Of a DNA stretch of 31,944 bases, positions 16,612-25,740 are shown piece by piece (position 1 is the first letter of the stretch; each line of letters starts with the position of its first letter). The stretch spans positions 1 through 31,944 of the forward strand of contig CAYWWY010000017.1 of the NCBI GenBank assembly GCA_964462525.1, in the 5' to 3' direction. A program made the translations under genes and the position numbers. A model generated the notes under the pieces. The model worked only from the letters and a program-made list of their open reading frames with translations. It did not search any database and was not told the DNA's origin. Source of the stretch: CAYWWY01 sp964462525. Lineage in GTDB: Bacteria; Thermotogota; Thermotogae; MWEM01.

Positions 16612-17739
16612 ATGATCCGGCAATTTCTCGGTTTTTTTGTTGCTTTAGGCAAAAACCGATTTCGCGATAAAGAAGCGCTTTTTTGGAGTTTGGCCTTCCC
16701 ATGCGTTTTTCTCATCATTTTCGGTTTGGTAATGACCGGTGTTCAAAGAACCCCTGATGCCGGATCCGATGTGGAAACTCAAACAACATCGATCGGAATC
16801 TGGTTTGAAGACGAAATCAGCGATTCTACCCAAGGCAAACTGATTGACTTAATGAAACTGATGAATCTAGCGCCCGAGCAAATCCCATCGTCAGAAGCGC
16901 TTCGGAAAGCCCTTCAGGAAACGGGCCAAGAAATCGAATTCGGGATTGTATTCGAAGGGTCGGATCAAGACCTTCGATTGACCATTCTCCTGGACGCAAG
17001 AAGAGACAACCAAAACCCCTTTTACCAGTCCATCAGCGAAACCTTTTTTCAACGAGCGATCACTACACTCAGCGGATTTAAAGAGATACTGGATATCAAA
17101 TTTCGAGAAGTCCCCCTGACCCAACAGGAAACAACGCCATTGGGGTTCCTCTTATCGGGTGTGTTGGCTGTATCTATCTCCATGTCCGGTGCTTTCTCTC
17201 TGATCAGCAGTTTGGGGTTGATGCGTAAGAAACGAGTCTTGAAACGGATCATCGCCACTCCGGCTCAAGGCAGCACATTCATTTTTGCCGATGTGGTCAG
17301 CACCTTTGTGATTTCCGCGATTTCATGCATGATTCTTTTGGTCTTGTCCACCGTTGTTTTCAACATATCCTTTTCCATTCATCCACTCTATTTCTCTTTG
17401 GCTTTCATATCTGCCAACTTGATCATGATCGCCTTCGGAGGACTGTTCTTGCTTTTCTTCCGAGAACCTTCTGTCGCAACGGGTGTCGTTTCAGTAGTGA
17501 CCAACATCATGATCTTCTTCTCCGGTGTTTATGTTCCTCTGGAGTTTCTTCCGGATTGGTTGAAAGATGTCGCCCATTTCCTACCCATGATCCATATCGC
17601 ACGTACCATGCGCTTTTCTCTTGGGCATGACATCATGCCCATGAGCGAATACTGGGGTATCATCCTGGTTTTTTTGACCCTTTCTTGCATATGGATTCCG
17701 TTGATCGGATATCTGACATTTCGCGGAGAAAGACGATAG
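16612..17739 (+). CDS. ABC-2 type exporter permease (second)
   Basis: This 375-residue membrane protein has the same architecture as its neighbour: a helix near residues 18-36, an extracytoplasmic domain with DEISDSTQGKLIDLM, then five or more helices after about residue 180 and a typical FFSGVYVPLEFLPDWL loop. GGAGGTG lies just before the ATG, and the gene starts one base after the previous stop. The two permeases probably form a heterodimer. Confidence 0.86.
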   Translation: MIRQFLGFFVALGKNRFRDKEALFWSLAFPCVFLIIFGLVMTGVQRTPDAGSDVETQTTSIGIWFEDEISDSTQGKLIDLMKLMNLAPEQIPSSEALRKALQETGQEIEFGIVFEGSDQDLRLTILLDARRDNQNPFYQSISETFFQRAITTLSGFKEILDIKFREVPLTQQETTPLGFLLSGVLAVSISMSGAFSLISSLGLMRKKRVLKRIIATPAQGSTFIFADVVSTFVISAISCMILLVLSTVVFNISFSIHPLYFSLAFISANLIMIAFGGLFLLFFREPSVATGVVSVVTNIMIFFSGVYVPLEFLPDWLKDVAHFLPMIHIARTMRFSLGHDIMPMSEYWGIILVFLTLSCIWIPLIGYLTFRGERR

Positions 17740-17778
17740 ATCCATCATTGCTGAGAAGCAACGATCACGAGGGGGAGG

Positions 17779-18669
17779 ATGCATACGGAGATCTTCTACT
17801 TTTCAGGTACGGGGAATTCATTATGGGTAGCCAAAACCCTTTCTGGTTGCTTATCTGCGGATCTTGCCTCGATTTCTTCCACAATCGATCAGACCATGGT
17901 TCACACAGCTTCAAATACGCTCTGCCTCGTTTTTCCGGCATATTTGGCCCAACGGTACGGTTTGCCAGGAATCGTCGAAGATTTTATCCGAAAAATCCCC
18001 ACTCTAAATGAAAAAACGGTATTCGCGGTGTGCACTTGCGGCGGGTGGGAGCTGGTGAATGCCCTTCCGACCTTGAAAAGACTGAATCGGGTGTTGAAAA
18101 ACCTGGGAGGGAACCACCTATTTGGAGCATATTCCGTCAAATTGCCGATGAACAATCTCAGTTATCCGAGCCCTCTCATCAATCAAGACCAAGGAATCAT
18201 GGTTCGGCGTGCGGAAGAAAAAACCAAAGCGATCTGCGACCGAATTCTGAGGGCAAAGCCTGAACCGTACAAGTGGCTAAAATCGGCATTCAACCTGTTG
18301 ATGAAACCCCTCTATGTATCGATCCAAAACCTCTATGTGCGCCACCTTCGAAAGATGGCTTCCATAACCAAACCCACAAAGTTGGGGTATTTTGATCTCA
18401 TCCGCCATTCCGATCGAAGCATACAGTTTTTTGAAGATCGATGCATAGGTTGCTCCATATGCGCTCAGATTTGCCCAGCAAAAAACATCCAGATGGTTGA
18501 TGGAAAACCGATGTGGATCCATCGCTGTGAAATGTGCCTTGCATGTGACGAATGGTGCCCTCAGAAGGCAATCCATCATTGGTGTAAAACTCTTGGGAAG
18601 GACTACCATCATCCCCAGATTGATCGGACCGATATGATCGAACAAGCAAAACCAAGAAAGGAAAGATAA
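17779..18669 (+). CDS. EFR1-type flavodoxin/ferredoxin fusion protein
   Basis: This 296-residue predicted electron-transfer protein begins with a flavodoxin-like FMN site (FYFSGTGNS, residues 6-14). It ends with two [4Fe-4S] motifs, Cys222-225-228-232 and Cys250-253-256-260, each followed by Pro. It matches the EFR1 family of anaerobes, whose redox partners are mostly unknown. The ATG follows GGGGGAGG with no spacer, so the ribosome may use the upstream GAGG instead. It lies 39 bases after the exporter operon and may be co-transcribed with it. Confidence 0.88.
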   Translation: MHTEIFYFSGTGNSLWVAKTLSGCLSADLASISSTIDQTMVHTASNTLCLVFPAYLAQRYGLPGIVEDFIRKIPTLNEKTVFAVCTCGGWELVNALPTLKRLNRVLKNLGGNHLFGAYSVKLPMNNLSYPSPLINQDQGIMVRRAEEKTKAICDRILRAKPEPYKWLKSAFNLLMKPLYVSIQNLYVRHLRKMASITKPTKLGYFDLIRHSDRSIQFFEDRCIGCSICAQICPAKNIQMVDGKPMWIHRCEMCLACDEWCPQKAIHHWCKTLGKDYHHPQIDRTDMIEQAKPRKER

Positions 18670-18728
18670 CCCGGTTCGGGCTTTGCGTAGAACTCAATCC
18701 CTGAAGGACAGGGTTTCGGTTCGGAAGT
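18670..18728 (+). terminator. Two small hairpins between the EFR1 and permease genes
   Basis: CCCG-GTT-CGGG lies just after the EFR1 stop, and CCCTG-AAGGA-CAGGG a little further on. Neither is followed by a long T run, so they are weak terminator candidates only. Confidence 0.2.
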
Positions 18729-20312
18729 TTGAGAAAATGGGCAAAGCGCCTGTACTTTGATCGGAGATTGATTAAACGTGCTTTTTTATTAAAAAAGGAG
18801 TATAATCAAGGGCATTCGAATACGAGAAAGGGCAGGTCGGGTTATCTGAGCTCCGTTTTTTTTCCTTTAGATCAATTGAAAGCATTTTGGACTCTGATTG
18901 TATTCATTTCTGTTGTTTTTTTTATTATTAGGAGTTTTAATAATAAAAAGCATAGGAATTATAACCGGATAAAATTCAAAATCGATTACGGTACAATACC
19001 CATAATTGGTGTATTAATACTTATTCTCACTTTCAATTTAAACAATGAAGTTCTTCTGAGAGGAATCATAGGTTCGCAAGCCATTCATCCCTATGGAATT
19101 CTTATCATATTCTTCTCATTAGCATATATATGTATATCATTAGATTCTACGGGTTTATTTTCATATATCGCTCTAAAAGTTGCATTGCATTCAGGAAATT
19201 CGATCAAAAAACTCTTCTTCTATTTCTTTATTCTATCAGGAAGTCTGACAATATTTACTTCTAATGACATTGTTATTCTTACCCTTACACCGATCATTAT
19301 CTATTTTTCACAATATACGAAAATCAACCCAATGCCGTTTCTTATAGCCCAATTCTTTTCCGCAAACATTTGGAGCTGTTTTTTGTATATAGGAAACCCG
19401 ACAAACATCATCGTATCTCAAGCGTTCAACTTGGGGTTTTTGGAATACCTTCAGTGGAGCGCGTTGCCGACGATTTTTGCAGGGATCGGTTCCTTATTGA
19501 TCATGCTTTGGGTCTTTCGGAAAGACCTTCACCAACCGATCCAGTTACCGGATCTTTCGGCCCATACGGCTCTTAAAGATAAACCGGGAGCGATCATTGG
19601 AGTCGTGGTCCTCCTTTCGTGTCTCCTGTTGCTCTCTTTGGACCATTTTGTAAAGGCTCCTTTATGGATAATCTGTTTGTCAAGCGCATTAATCATGCTT
19701 TCGAAAGACTTGATATTTGATTTTTATCGAGCGAACGTTTTTGGACTGCGCTTGGTTCCATTCCCAACCGAAGATCGAACCAAAGGACTGGCGAAGGGTG
19801 TGGGTAATTCTGTGAAACCAACTTTTGTCACCTACCGCGTGGTCCGTCTTATGCCCTGGAAAGCTCTTCCTTTTGTTCTTGGTATGTTCATCCTTGTGGA
19901 AGGGTTGGTTTATGCAGGATGGGTGGACGTTATGGCAAGGGGGATGAGTCAAGCATCACAGACCGTGCCTTCGGCATTGTTCCTATTCATGGGGATGTCC
20001 GTCCTCTTCAGCAACCTCATGAACAATCAACCGATGACGATCCTATTCACCCAGATTCTGGCGAGCCCGTCGTTTCTGGTTCTGGAAGCGGAAAAAATGG
20101 GAAGCATATTTGCGTTGATCTTTGGAAGCAACTTTGGAGCCAATTTTACCCCCTTGGGCGCTCTAGCTGGCATTATGTGGCTTCAGATTCTGTCAAAAAA
20201 AGGGATCGCTTTATCGTACCGACATTTTTTCAAGTACGGGGTCTCCATCATGCCCATCGTAATTCTGATCGCGACACTCGTTCTATTGCTGGAAGTTCGG
20301 TTCGCATTTTGA
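18729..20312 (+). CDS. ArsB/NhaD-superfamily ion permease
   Basis: This is a polytopic membrane protein with ten or more helices. Paired hairpin-like motifs typical of the ArsB/NhaD/SLC13-like superfamily are visible: SLTIFTSNDIVILTLTPI, IGNPTNIIV, and the second-half SNLMNNQPMTILF and GSNFGANFTPLGALAG. It probably moves an anion or exchanges sodium for protons; which one is unclear. The start is uncertain: the open frame begins at TTG 18729, but a TATAAT at 18801-18806 lies inside it, no ATG occurs early, and the first 45 or so residues look untranslated. The real start may lie near 18845-18880. Codons 40-215 are far more AT-rich than the rest. Confidence 0.78.
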   Translation: MRKWAKRLYFDRRLIKRAFLLKKEYNQGHSNTRKGRSGYLSSVFFPLDQLKAFWTLIVFISVVFFIIRSFNNKKHRNYNRIKFKIDYGTIPIIGVLILILTFNLNNEVLLRGIIGSQAIHPYGILIIFFSLAYICISLDSTGLFSYIALKVALHSGNSIKKLFFYFFILSGSLTIFTSNDIVILTLTPIIIYFSQYTKINPMPFLIAQFFSANIWSCFLYIGNPTNIIVSQAFNLGFLEYLQWSALPTIFAGIGSLLIMLWVFRKDLHQPIQLPDLSAHTALKDKPGAIIGVVVLLSCLLLLSLDHFVKAPLWIICLSSALIMLSKDLIFDFYRANVFGLRLVPFPTEDRTKGLAKGVGNSVKPTFVTYRVVRLMPWKALPFVLGMFILVEGLVYAGWVDVMARGMSQASQTVPSALFLFMGMSVLFSNLMNNQPMTILFTQILASPSFLVLEAEKMGSIFALIFGSNFGANFTPLGALAGIMWLQILSKKGIALSYRHFFKYGVSIMPIVILIATLVLLLEVRFAF

Positions 20313-20326
20313 TAATGAGTTTTTGC

Positions 20327-20342
20327 CGATAACGCGATAACG
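20327..20342 (+). repeat. Tandem octamer CGATAACG, two copies
   Basis: CGATAACG occurs twice back to back just after the permease gene and about 100 bases before the MFS pseudogene. Single copies lie at 893-900 and 14447-14454, both near other promoters. It may be a regulator site or chance. Confidence 0.3.
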
Positions 20343-20441
20343 CTAGCTCAATTTTCTGTTTCCATCTTTTTTGCGTTTGCTGGAATGCCATAATCATTCT
20401 GTTCCAAAAGGGATGGATCAAATGGGAAAGGTGTGACGTCG

Positions 20442-21245
20442 ATGAAAAAAGGCTTATTCCTGTTTTGGGGAATCAACTCCAGTATGGTGGGTATGCTTCG
20501 TATGGTGATTCTTGTTGTGCTCGGAGAGAAGAGGGCGGAGCGATTCCTTCCGGTATACCCGATTGCGCTCGGAGGAGGTGCTCTTTCTGTCGGCTTCCTC
20601 AATGGGTTGGACAACTTTTTGAGCGCTTCGAATTCTTTTCCCAGAGGATGGTTGGGAGAGAAGCTGGGGTATAAGAAGTCTCTCATGGTTTTCAACCTAA
20701 CTACGATCCTTGGGTACAGCATCGATGTGTTGATCACAACATGGCAAGCCGTTATCTTCGGGTCTTTCTTCTTCGTTTCTTGGACCGCAATTTCCCTTCC
20801 CGCCATCATGAGCCTTGTTTTCCAGTCGGTTCCCAAAAACAAAAGAGTGATGGGTGTAACCATCCACTCTCTGGTACGAAGAATTCCAATGGCTTTGGGA
20901 CCGATTCTCGGCGGATGGATCATGGGGATTTTCGGGACGGAACAAGGGGTACAGATCGCCTTTGCTTTAGCCTTCGCTATTTACAAGGACTTCTGAAGGG
21001 TTTGTCTTTGCCTTTATTACTCGAGGTTGGAAAGAATTCGGAGAGCAAATACGAAAACTGCTCATAATGGGCTTTGCACAAGAAAGTCAGGAAGCCGGAG
21101 CTTTTGGAATGTACTGTTTTTCTTTGGGCTATCATCGTTTCGATCGCTGTTTTTGGAGGCGCATTTCTTTGGAGAATCTCTCCCCCGATTAAACTTGATT
21201 AGTGAGTAACTGTTTGGAGGGATAGGCACCTTTTCTTTTGGAAGT
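20442..21245 (+). pseudogene. MFS transporter with internal deletion and frameshifts
   Basis: The first 184 codons read well as the N-terminal half of a major-facilitator transporter (RFLPVYPIALGGGALSVG, FVSWTAISLPAIMSLVFQ, SLVRRIPMALGPILGGW) and stop at 20994-20996. The sequence then jumps, in another frame, to the family's late segment FVFAFITRGWKEFGEQIRK and GFAQESQEAGAFGMY. After a further shift comes the last helix SIAVFGGAFLWRISPPIKL, and after another LFGGIGTFSFG. Roughly 130 residues between the halves are missing. The start ATG 20442 has GGGAAAGG upstream. Confidence 0.75.
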
Positions 21246-21462
21246 TCGGGAAGAATCCTAAGCCCGAAGAAGGTCGTGAAAAGAGATATATTCCTACTTC
21301 AGAAATCACTTGAGTAGAGCGGTTGCGATTTTAGAGTTGAATCCGGGTGAAAAAAAGTCTTTTGTATGGATTTTCGTCTGTGTTTGATGGTCATTCTTCT
21401 TTCCGGGTGAATTTTTATCCAGGATTTTCTGACCTCCATATTCAAAAAGCCGACGTCCCGGT
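21246..21462. other. Left flank and probable end of the IS21-family element
   Basis: No gene is seen. The decamer TCCGGGTGAA is repeated at 21342-21351 and 21402-21411. Repeated short sequences at the ends are typical of IS21 elements, where the transposase binds. TTTTCGTC at 21371-21378 has an inverted match GACGAAAA at 27238-27245. The exact end cannot be fixed by eye. Confidence 0.35.
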
Positions 21463-22198
21463 TTAGTATTGGAAATGGTACTGGATCGTAGCGGAGGTAC
21501 CCTTTCTGATCTTGGTTTTAATTATCCCTTTTTTCCGGAAACTATTCCCGTTCATGTTGATGATTCGGGCATTATGCGTCAATCGGTCCAACAACGCTAC
21601 GGTCAATACAGGATCTTGGAATATCTAGCTCCATTCGCTGAAGTTCAGATTGGGGGTTACCATCGTGCTTTTTGTCTCATACCTCATCGCCAGATGCCCG
21701 AACAATAGCTCCGCTCTTTCCTTGTTGAACGATATATATCCCTGTTCGTCCAGGGTCAACAGATCCGCCTTCTAGATCTTTCTTCCGTGCATCAACAGCG
21801 GTTGTTTGCTCTTGCATTCGTTCAGTTCGTTGATCAATCCTGCCGCTGTCCGACACCGTACGTGGTACCCCTTTTCACATGCTTGTATTCCTGTCGCTTT
21901 GACCATGAGCGTTTTACCTGTTCCCACACTTCCGATCAGTAGCACTTATTGTCGTTTTTTGAAACTCCAAGCTTTTCAGTTTATCGATTGCATCCCTTCC
22001 CACTTCAGAAATGGCCTGAAGAGCCATTTCTTCAAATCGCATGAGAACAGGCAATTGGGCTTCCCGTATCCTTCGTACTTGCCCTTTGAGCTGCCTGCCT
22101 TCTTCTTCGCAGAGAATCAATTCTTCAACTCAAGTTTGATATCTCTTTTTTTCTTCCCCCTGGAGACGTTCCAGGAGCTCCTGGTAGCTCCTGAACAT
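21463..22198 (-). pseudogene. istB: IS21 helper ATPase IstB, pseudogene
   Basis: IstB is the AAA helper that delivers the target to the IstA transposase. About 245 codons can be followed. The N-terminal part reads RRIREAQLPVLMRFEEM. After a frameshift near 21950 come Walker A LIGSVGTGKT, Walker B-like ADLLTLDEQGYISF, and the tail ARIINMNGNSFRKK. Lesions include an in-frame TGA early, TAG before ADLL, TAG after SEWS, and the frameshift. The order, domain content and length match a full-size IstB, so it decayed in place. Confidence 0.75.
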
Positions 22199-22363
22199 CG
22201 CTGGAAGGTAGACCCTCCTGCCTAAAATTGTGGAAAGCGCCTGTTTATGAAAAGTAATCTTCGGTAAGTCCCTTACACACAGAATCCTCTCTTACATTTC
22301 TTTCCATAATCCCTCATAATGGGCGAGGGTACATCTGTACTCTCAAAGAAGAGGAGGGATGAA

Positions 22364-23599
22364 ATGGAAAACAAAACCACCATTGACCAGCTCGTTTAAC
22401 GGGTTCTTGAAAAACTGAAAGAAATGAATTACGCACGAATAACCTACAAAGCCTACTACAGGGAGTACAAAAAGGTCCTCGACTAAGCCAGGGAACGAGG
22501 AGTTGAGGACTTAACCGAAGTATTGGGAATCGTGTATCTCCAAGAAACCTACGCCCTACCGGAGTAATGGGAGCGGAGATTGCATCGGAAAACTCGTGGA
22601 CCCATCCAATCCATCCGTGTCCTGACAGAGTATAAGCAATCTGGAAAGATATCACGGCGGGTACGCAAGAAGAAAACGAAAAATTACCACTTATACACCT
22701 AGATGCAGAAGGATTTCGAGATGGAATGCGATTTGCGCTTTTTTTTCACGGTAGGAATGCGTACCCGGATGTACCGCTAGTACCTGTTTGTGGGCTTTCT
22801 GCACAGGTTGGATGTGGCACCCCAACGCGATCACCCCGGCACATCTATCTCAGTTTACAACCGCCCTTATGCATCGCCATACCCAATCCATCGCTTCTAT
22901 TCACGCCAATGTCCGTTCTTTCCTTCGATTTCTCAACATGAAAGAGCTTCATGAGAAAGACCTCTCATCCAATGTTCCGCGTTTCAAGTCTTCCTATGGA
23001 ACCCGAGTTTCTTTCGTATGGGAGGAAGGGGATGAATAAAAAGCTGACCGGCATCGATCGAGGATCCAACTGGAAAGAGGGATTGTGCAATCTTACTTTA
23101 GATGTCTCGTTTGGTTATGCGTGTGGGCGGCATCAAATCCTTGAAACTGTCCGATTCGCAGTGGGAACATCGACGAATTCGTGTGATGCAGAGGAAAACC
23201 GAACGAACTGCCGACTATGCCCTCCTTGAAGATATCGGTTGAGCCCTCATCGATTATCTGAAGGATGGAACGCCCAAGGTCGATAATCCCTTTCTTTTCC
23301 TTCGTCACCAGGCACGCTATGAACCCTTTGGCATGTATGCAATTCTACATACCATCATCACCAAATACACCCGACCTGCAGGCATCGCCATCCCGAAGGA
23401 GCAACATCACAGGTTACACTCCCCGCGGTGCACCTTGGCCAAAACCCTTGTGGATATGTAGACGCCTTTGGGTGTGATCTCCGAAGTTCTGGACTACATG
23501 GACATTCAATCCACCAAGGTCTATCTACGCATTGACATGGAAGGATTGTGACGATGCGCCCTGGATCCTCAGGCGGTCTTCGATTACGATCTCTCGTAA
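22364..23599 (+). pseudogene. First tyrosine recombinase of the trio, pseudogene
   Basis: The start ATG lies after GAGGAGGG. The N-terminal part is recognisable (RVLEKLKEMNYARITYKAYY), then SIASIHANVRSFLRFL in another frame, and the catalytic part RVGGIKSLKLSDSQWEHRR to RCALDPQAVFDYD. At least three frameshifts and about nine stop codons (for example 22397, 22484, 23240, 23549) interrupt it. In the catalytic core HSPRCTLA replaces the usual HSLRHTLA, and the GH of the next box is lost, though a Tyr remains in KVYLRID. About 412 codons, normal for the family. Confidence 0.75.
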
Positions 23600-23624
23600 A
23601 CCGATTCCTTCGTACAAAGGTGAC

Positions 23625-24583
23625 ATGACCCCCTTTCTTACAGGGTTTGTTCAGGAAAAAAGAGCGATGAGATGCATGTACGAGAAGGAAGCCGATAGCT
23701 TTCGACGTTCCATGATTTCTGACTCTCCAGAGGATACGATCAGCTACACCTATCATAAAGAAATCGTGATGCCGTGGACACAGAAGCAGCCTCACGAGAC
23801 ATATGCCAACGGTTCCCATCGTATCTCGCTGATGCGTCTTCAGGGAAGTTATCTGACTGCGATGGGAATCGATGCCTGTGTCAATCCCAAAAATAGCAAA
23901 TCACATCTGGAGGGTGCGTACATCCCCAGCATTTTTTCCTATCCACAGCTCGCGGAGCTCTTTCTTCAAGCTGATTAGCTGCAGAAATTCCCAAACTCGC
24001 CCTTACGTCATATCACCTATCCGCTTCTTTTTTCAGCTTCTCAATGGATGTGGATTTCGGGTATCCGAAGCCTTGCACCTCATGGTGGAGGATATGTGTG
24101 CCTTGAAGAAGGACTACTTCCGATTGTAGGTGGCAAAAACAGACAGAGGTCGGTTGGTACTCATGGCTAACTCTTTGATTACGAAATGCTATACCTTCCG
24201 AGACAACGTTCATCTTGAAAAGAAACTGGGTGCGTTCTTTTTCCTCTCACCCGGTGGGGTTCCTTAAACCAAAAAGCCCCTTACCATACCTTTTGCTATT
24301 GTCTGTTGAAGATCGGCATCTCCCATGGAGGAAGGGGCAAAAGGCCCGGCTTCACGATCTTCGACGCGCCTTTGCTGTCCATTGTCTGAAACAGTGGGAG
24401 GTCCAAGGCATTGACCTGAAAAGCGCATTGCTATTGCTCTCAGCCTATATGGGGCATACAGGATTCAAAAGAACTCAGCAATACCTCAGACTCACCGCGG
24501 ATCTGTTCCCGGATATCGTTGCAGCCATCGAAAGAGGGTTTGGCGATGAGGCGGGGAAGGAGGCGAATGATGAAACCCACTGA
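23625..24583 (+). pseudogene. Second tyrosine recombinase of the trio, pseudogene
   Basis: It starts MTPFLTGFVQEKRAMRCMYE and continues through RISLMRLQGSYLTAMG and YIPSIFSYPQLAELF, the N-terminal pattern of the middle RIT recombinase. TAG at 23976-23978 stops the frame. A shift near 24030 restores LLNGCGFRVSEALHL (catalytic Arg), and a further shift gives RLHDLRRAFAVHCLKQW, YMGH and QYLRLTADLFPDI (catalytic Tyr). The second catalytic His is replaced (HDLRRAF for HDLRHTF). Inactive. Confidence 0.75.
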
Positions 24584-25593
24584 TTCTGCGGAACTTCTCA
24601 CCCGATACCTTTCCATCTATCTGCCGGGATAAAGGAACCTGAGTCCTCACACCATCGGATCCTACCGGGATACCTTCAAGCTCTTGCTGAACTACTGTCT
24701 TCAAGAAAGAGGAATCTGTGCGCAGCGATTGACTTTGGATGTGGTCGATGTCCCCTCTGGTTCATGGTTTTCTTCAATGGTTGGAAGAAGTAAGTGGATG
24801 CGGTATTGCTACGCGGAACCAGCGACTAGCTGCCCTTCATGTCTTTTTTCAGTATGCCCAGTCTGAAAAGCCAGAAAGCTTCCTTTTCTGCTAGCAGATC
24901 ATATGTACTCCTTTCAAGAAATGTGGGAAAGTGCTGGCGAACTATCTGACTGCAAAAGCTTTCATACGCATCCTCAGCCGACCAAACACTGCCGCAAAGA
25001 AGGGAAGGAGAGATCGGCCCTGCTGGTCGTGCTATATGATACAGCGGCCCAGGTCCAAGAATTGCTGGATCTGGTGGTTGGAGATATTCATCTGAAAGCT
25101 CCCAGTGTGGTTCGTCTTCGCGGGAAGGGCAACAAACAGCGTCAGGTTCCGCCCGTGGAGAAGACTGCGCAGTAGCTCGCCTTCTATCTCACAGAACGAC
25201 ATTTGAACCTGGGGAGGAAAAGAGAACTATCCGGTATTCTTCAATAGTCGCTTCCATCCCATGACAAGAGAGGGTATCGCCTATATCCTCAGCAAACGTG
25301 TGGAAATGGCCAGGAAAGAAGAGGAAAACGGGATTGACCAGCGGATCAGTCCGCATGTCTTTCGACATACCAAAGCGATGTATCTGCTCCAAGCCAATGT
25401 GAATCTTATCTACATACGCGGTTTTTTTCGACACGTGGATGTTTCCACCACAGAGATCTGCGCAAGAGTGTTTTCAGAAGTCAAACGAAAGATTATGGAG
25501 GAAGCTTATATGCAATTTGACGAAGAAGAGCGTCCTTCGTGGAATGAAAATCAAGATTTGTTAAGCTGGTTTCAGACGGTGTGTCGGCCATAG
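24567..25593 (+). pseudogene. Third tyrosine recombinase of the trio, catalytic Tyr lost
   Basis: ATGATG at 24567 follows GGAGG and overlaps the end of the second gene. The frame begins MKPTDSAELLTRYLSIYLPG, then TAA at 24630, RNLSPHTIGSYRDTFKLLL, later frameshifts, LYDTAAQVQELLDLVVGDI, LRGKGNKQRQVP, TAG at 25173, and HVFRHTKAMYLLQANVNLIY. In the last box EICAR stands where EIYAR is expected, so the nucleophile Tyr has become Cys. This matches the XerD-like third recombinase of RIT elements. Confidence 0.75.
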
Positions 25594-25740
25594 AGTATCT
25601 TATGGAAAGTGTCTGAGGAATGAATGAGCAATTCATGGGTGTTATCTGCTCTGACTTTCCATAATAGCCATTTTGTAAAGCTTTACATAATGGTAAGTAC
25701 CATTTCAATGATGGATCAACCGTTTTTTCCCGTGGGTGGT
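25594..25740. repeat. Right end of the trio element, with stacked palindromes
   Basis: After the third recombinase come ATGGAAAGT and, about 50 bases on, ACTTTCCAT. Next is a 26-base near-perfect palindrome at 25668-25693 (arms CCATTTTGTAAAG and CTTTACATAATGG, one mismatch). It runs into AATGGTA-AG-TACCATT at 25689-25704. These are probably recombinase-binding sites at the element end. Confidence 0.5.

Larger units (their letters stand above)
22229..25704 (+). mobile_element. Recombinase-in-trio (RIT) type element, decayed
   Basis: Three tyrosine-recombinase genes follow each other on the plus strand (22364, 23625 and 24567), the second and third overlapping, as in known RIT elements. Each flank has a TGGAAAG / CTTTCCATAAT pair: left 22229-22235 and 22302-22312, right about 25603-25609 and 25655-25665. 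Each is followed by CATAATGG. The element sits between the istA and istB remnants. All three genes are broken, so it can no longer move itself. Confidence 0.65.

Noticed and set aside
17623..17640. 18-base palindrome GGGCATGA-CA-TCATGCCC
   Set aside because: It lies inside the second ABC-2 permease coding sequence, encodes ordinary residues, and has no T run or promoter beside it; probably chance.
21469..21708. 79-codon plus-strand open frame
   Set aside because: It is the antisense shadow of the C-terminal part of the istB remnant.
22364..25593. Stop-codon reassignment (TAA/TAG read as Gln) in the recombinase trio
   Set aside because: Many stops lie at likely Gln positions, but the same genes also carry several frameshifts and lost catalytic residues, and flanking genes use TAA, TAG and TGA as normal stops. 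Decay explains it.
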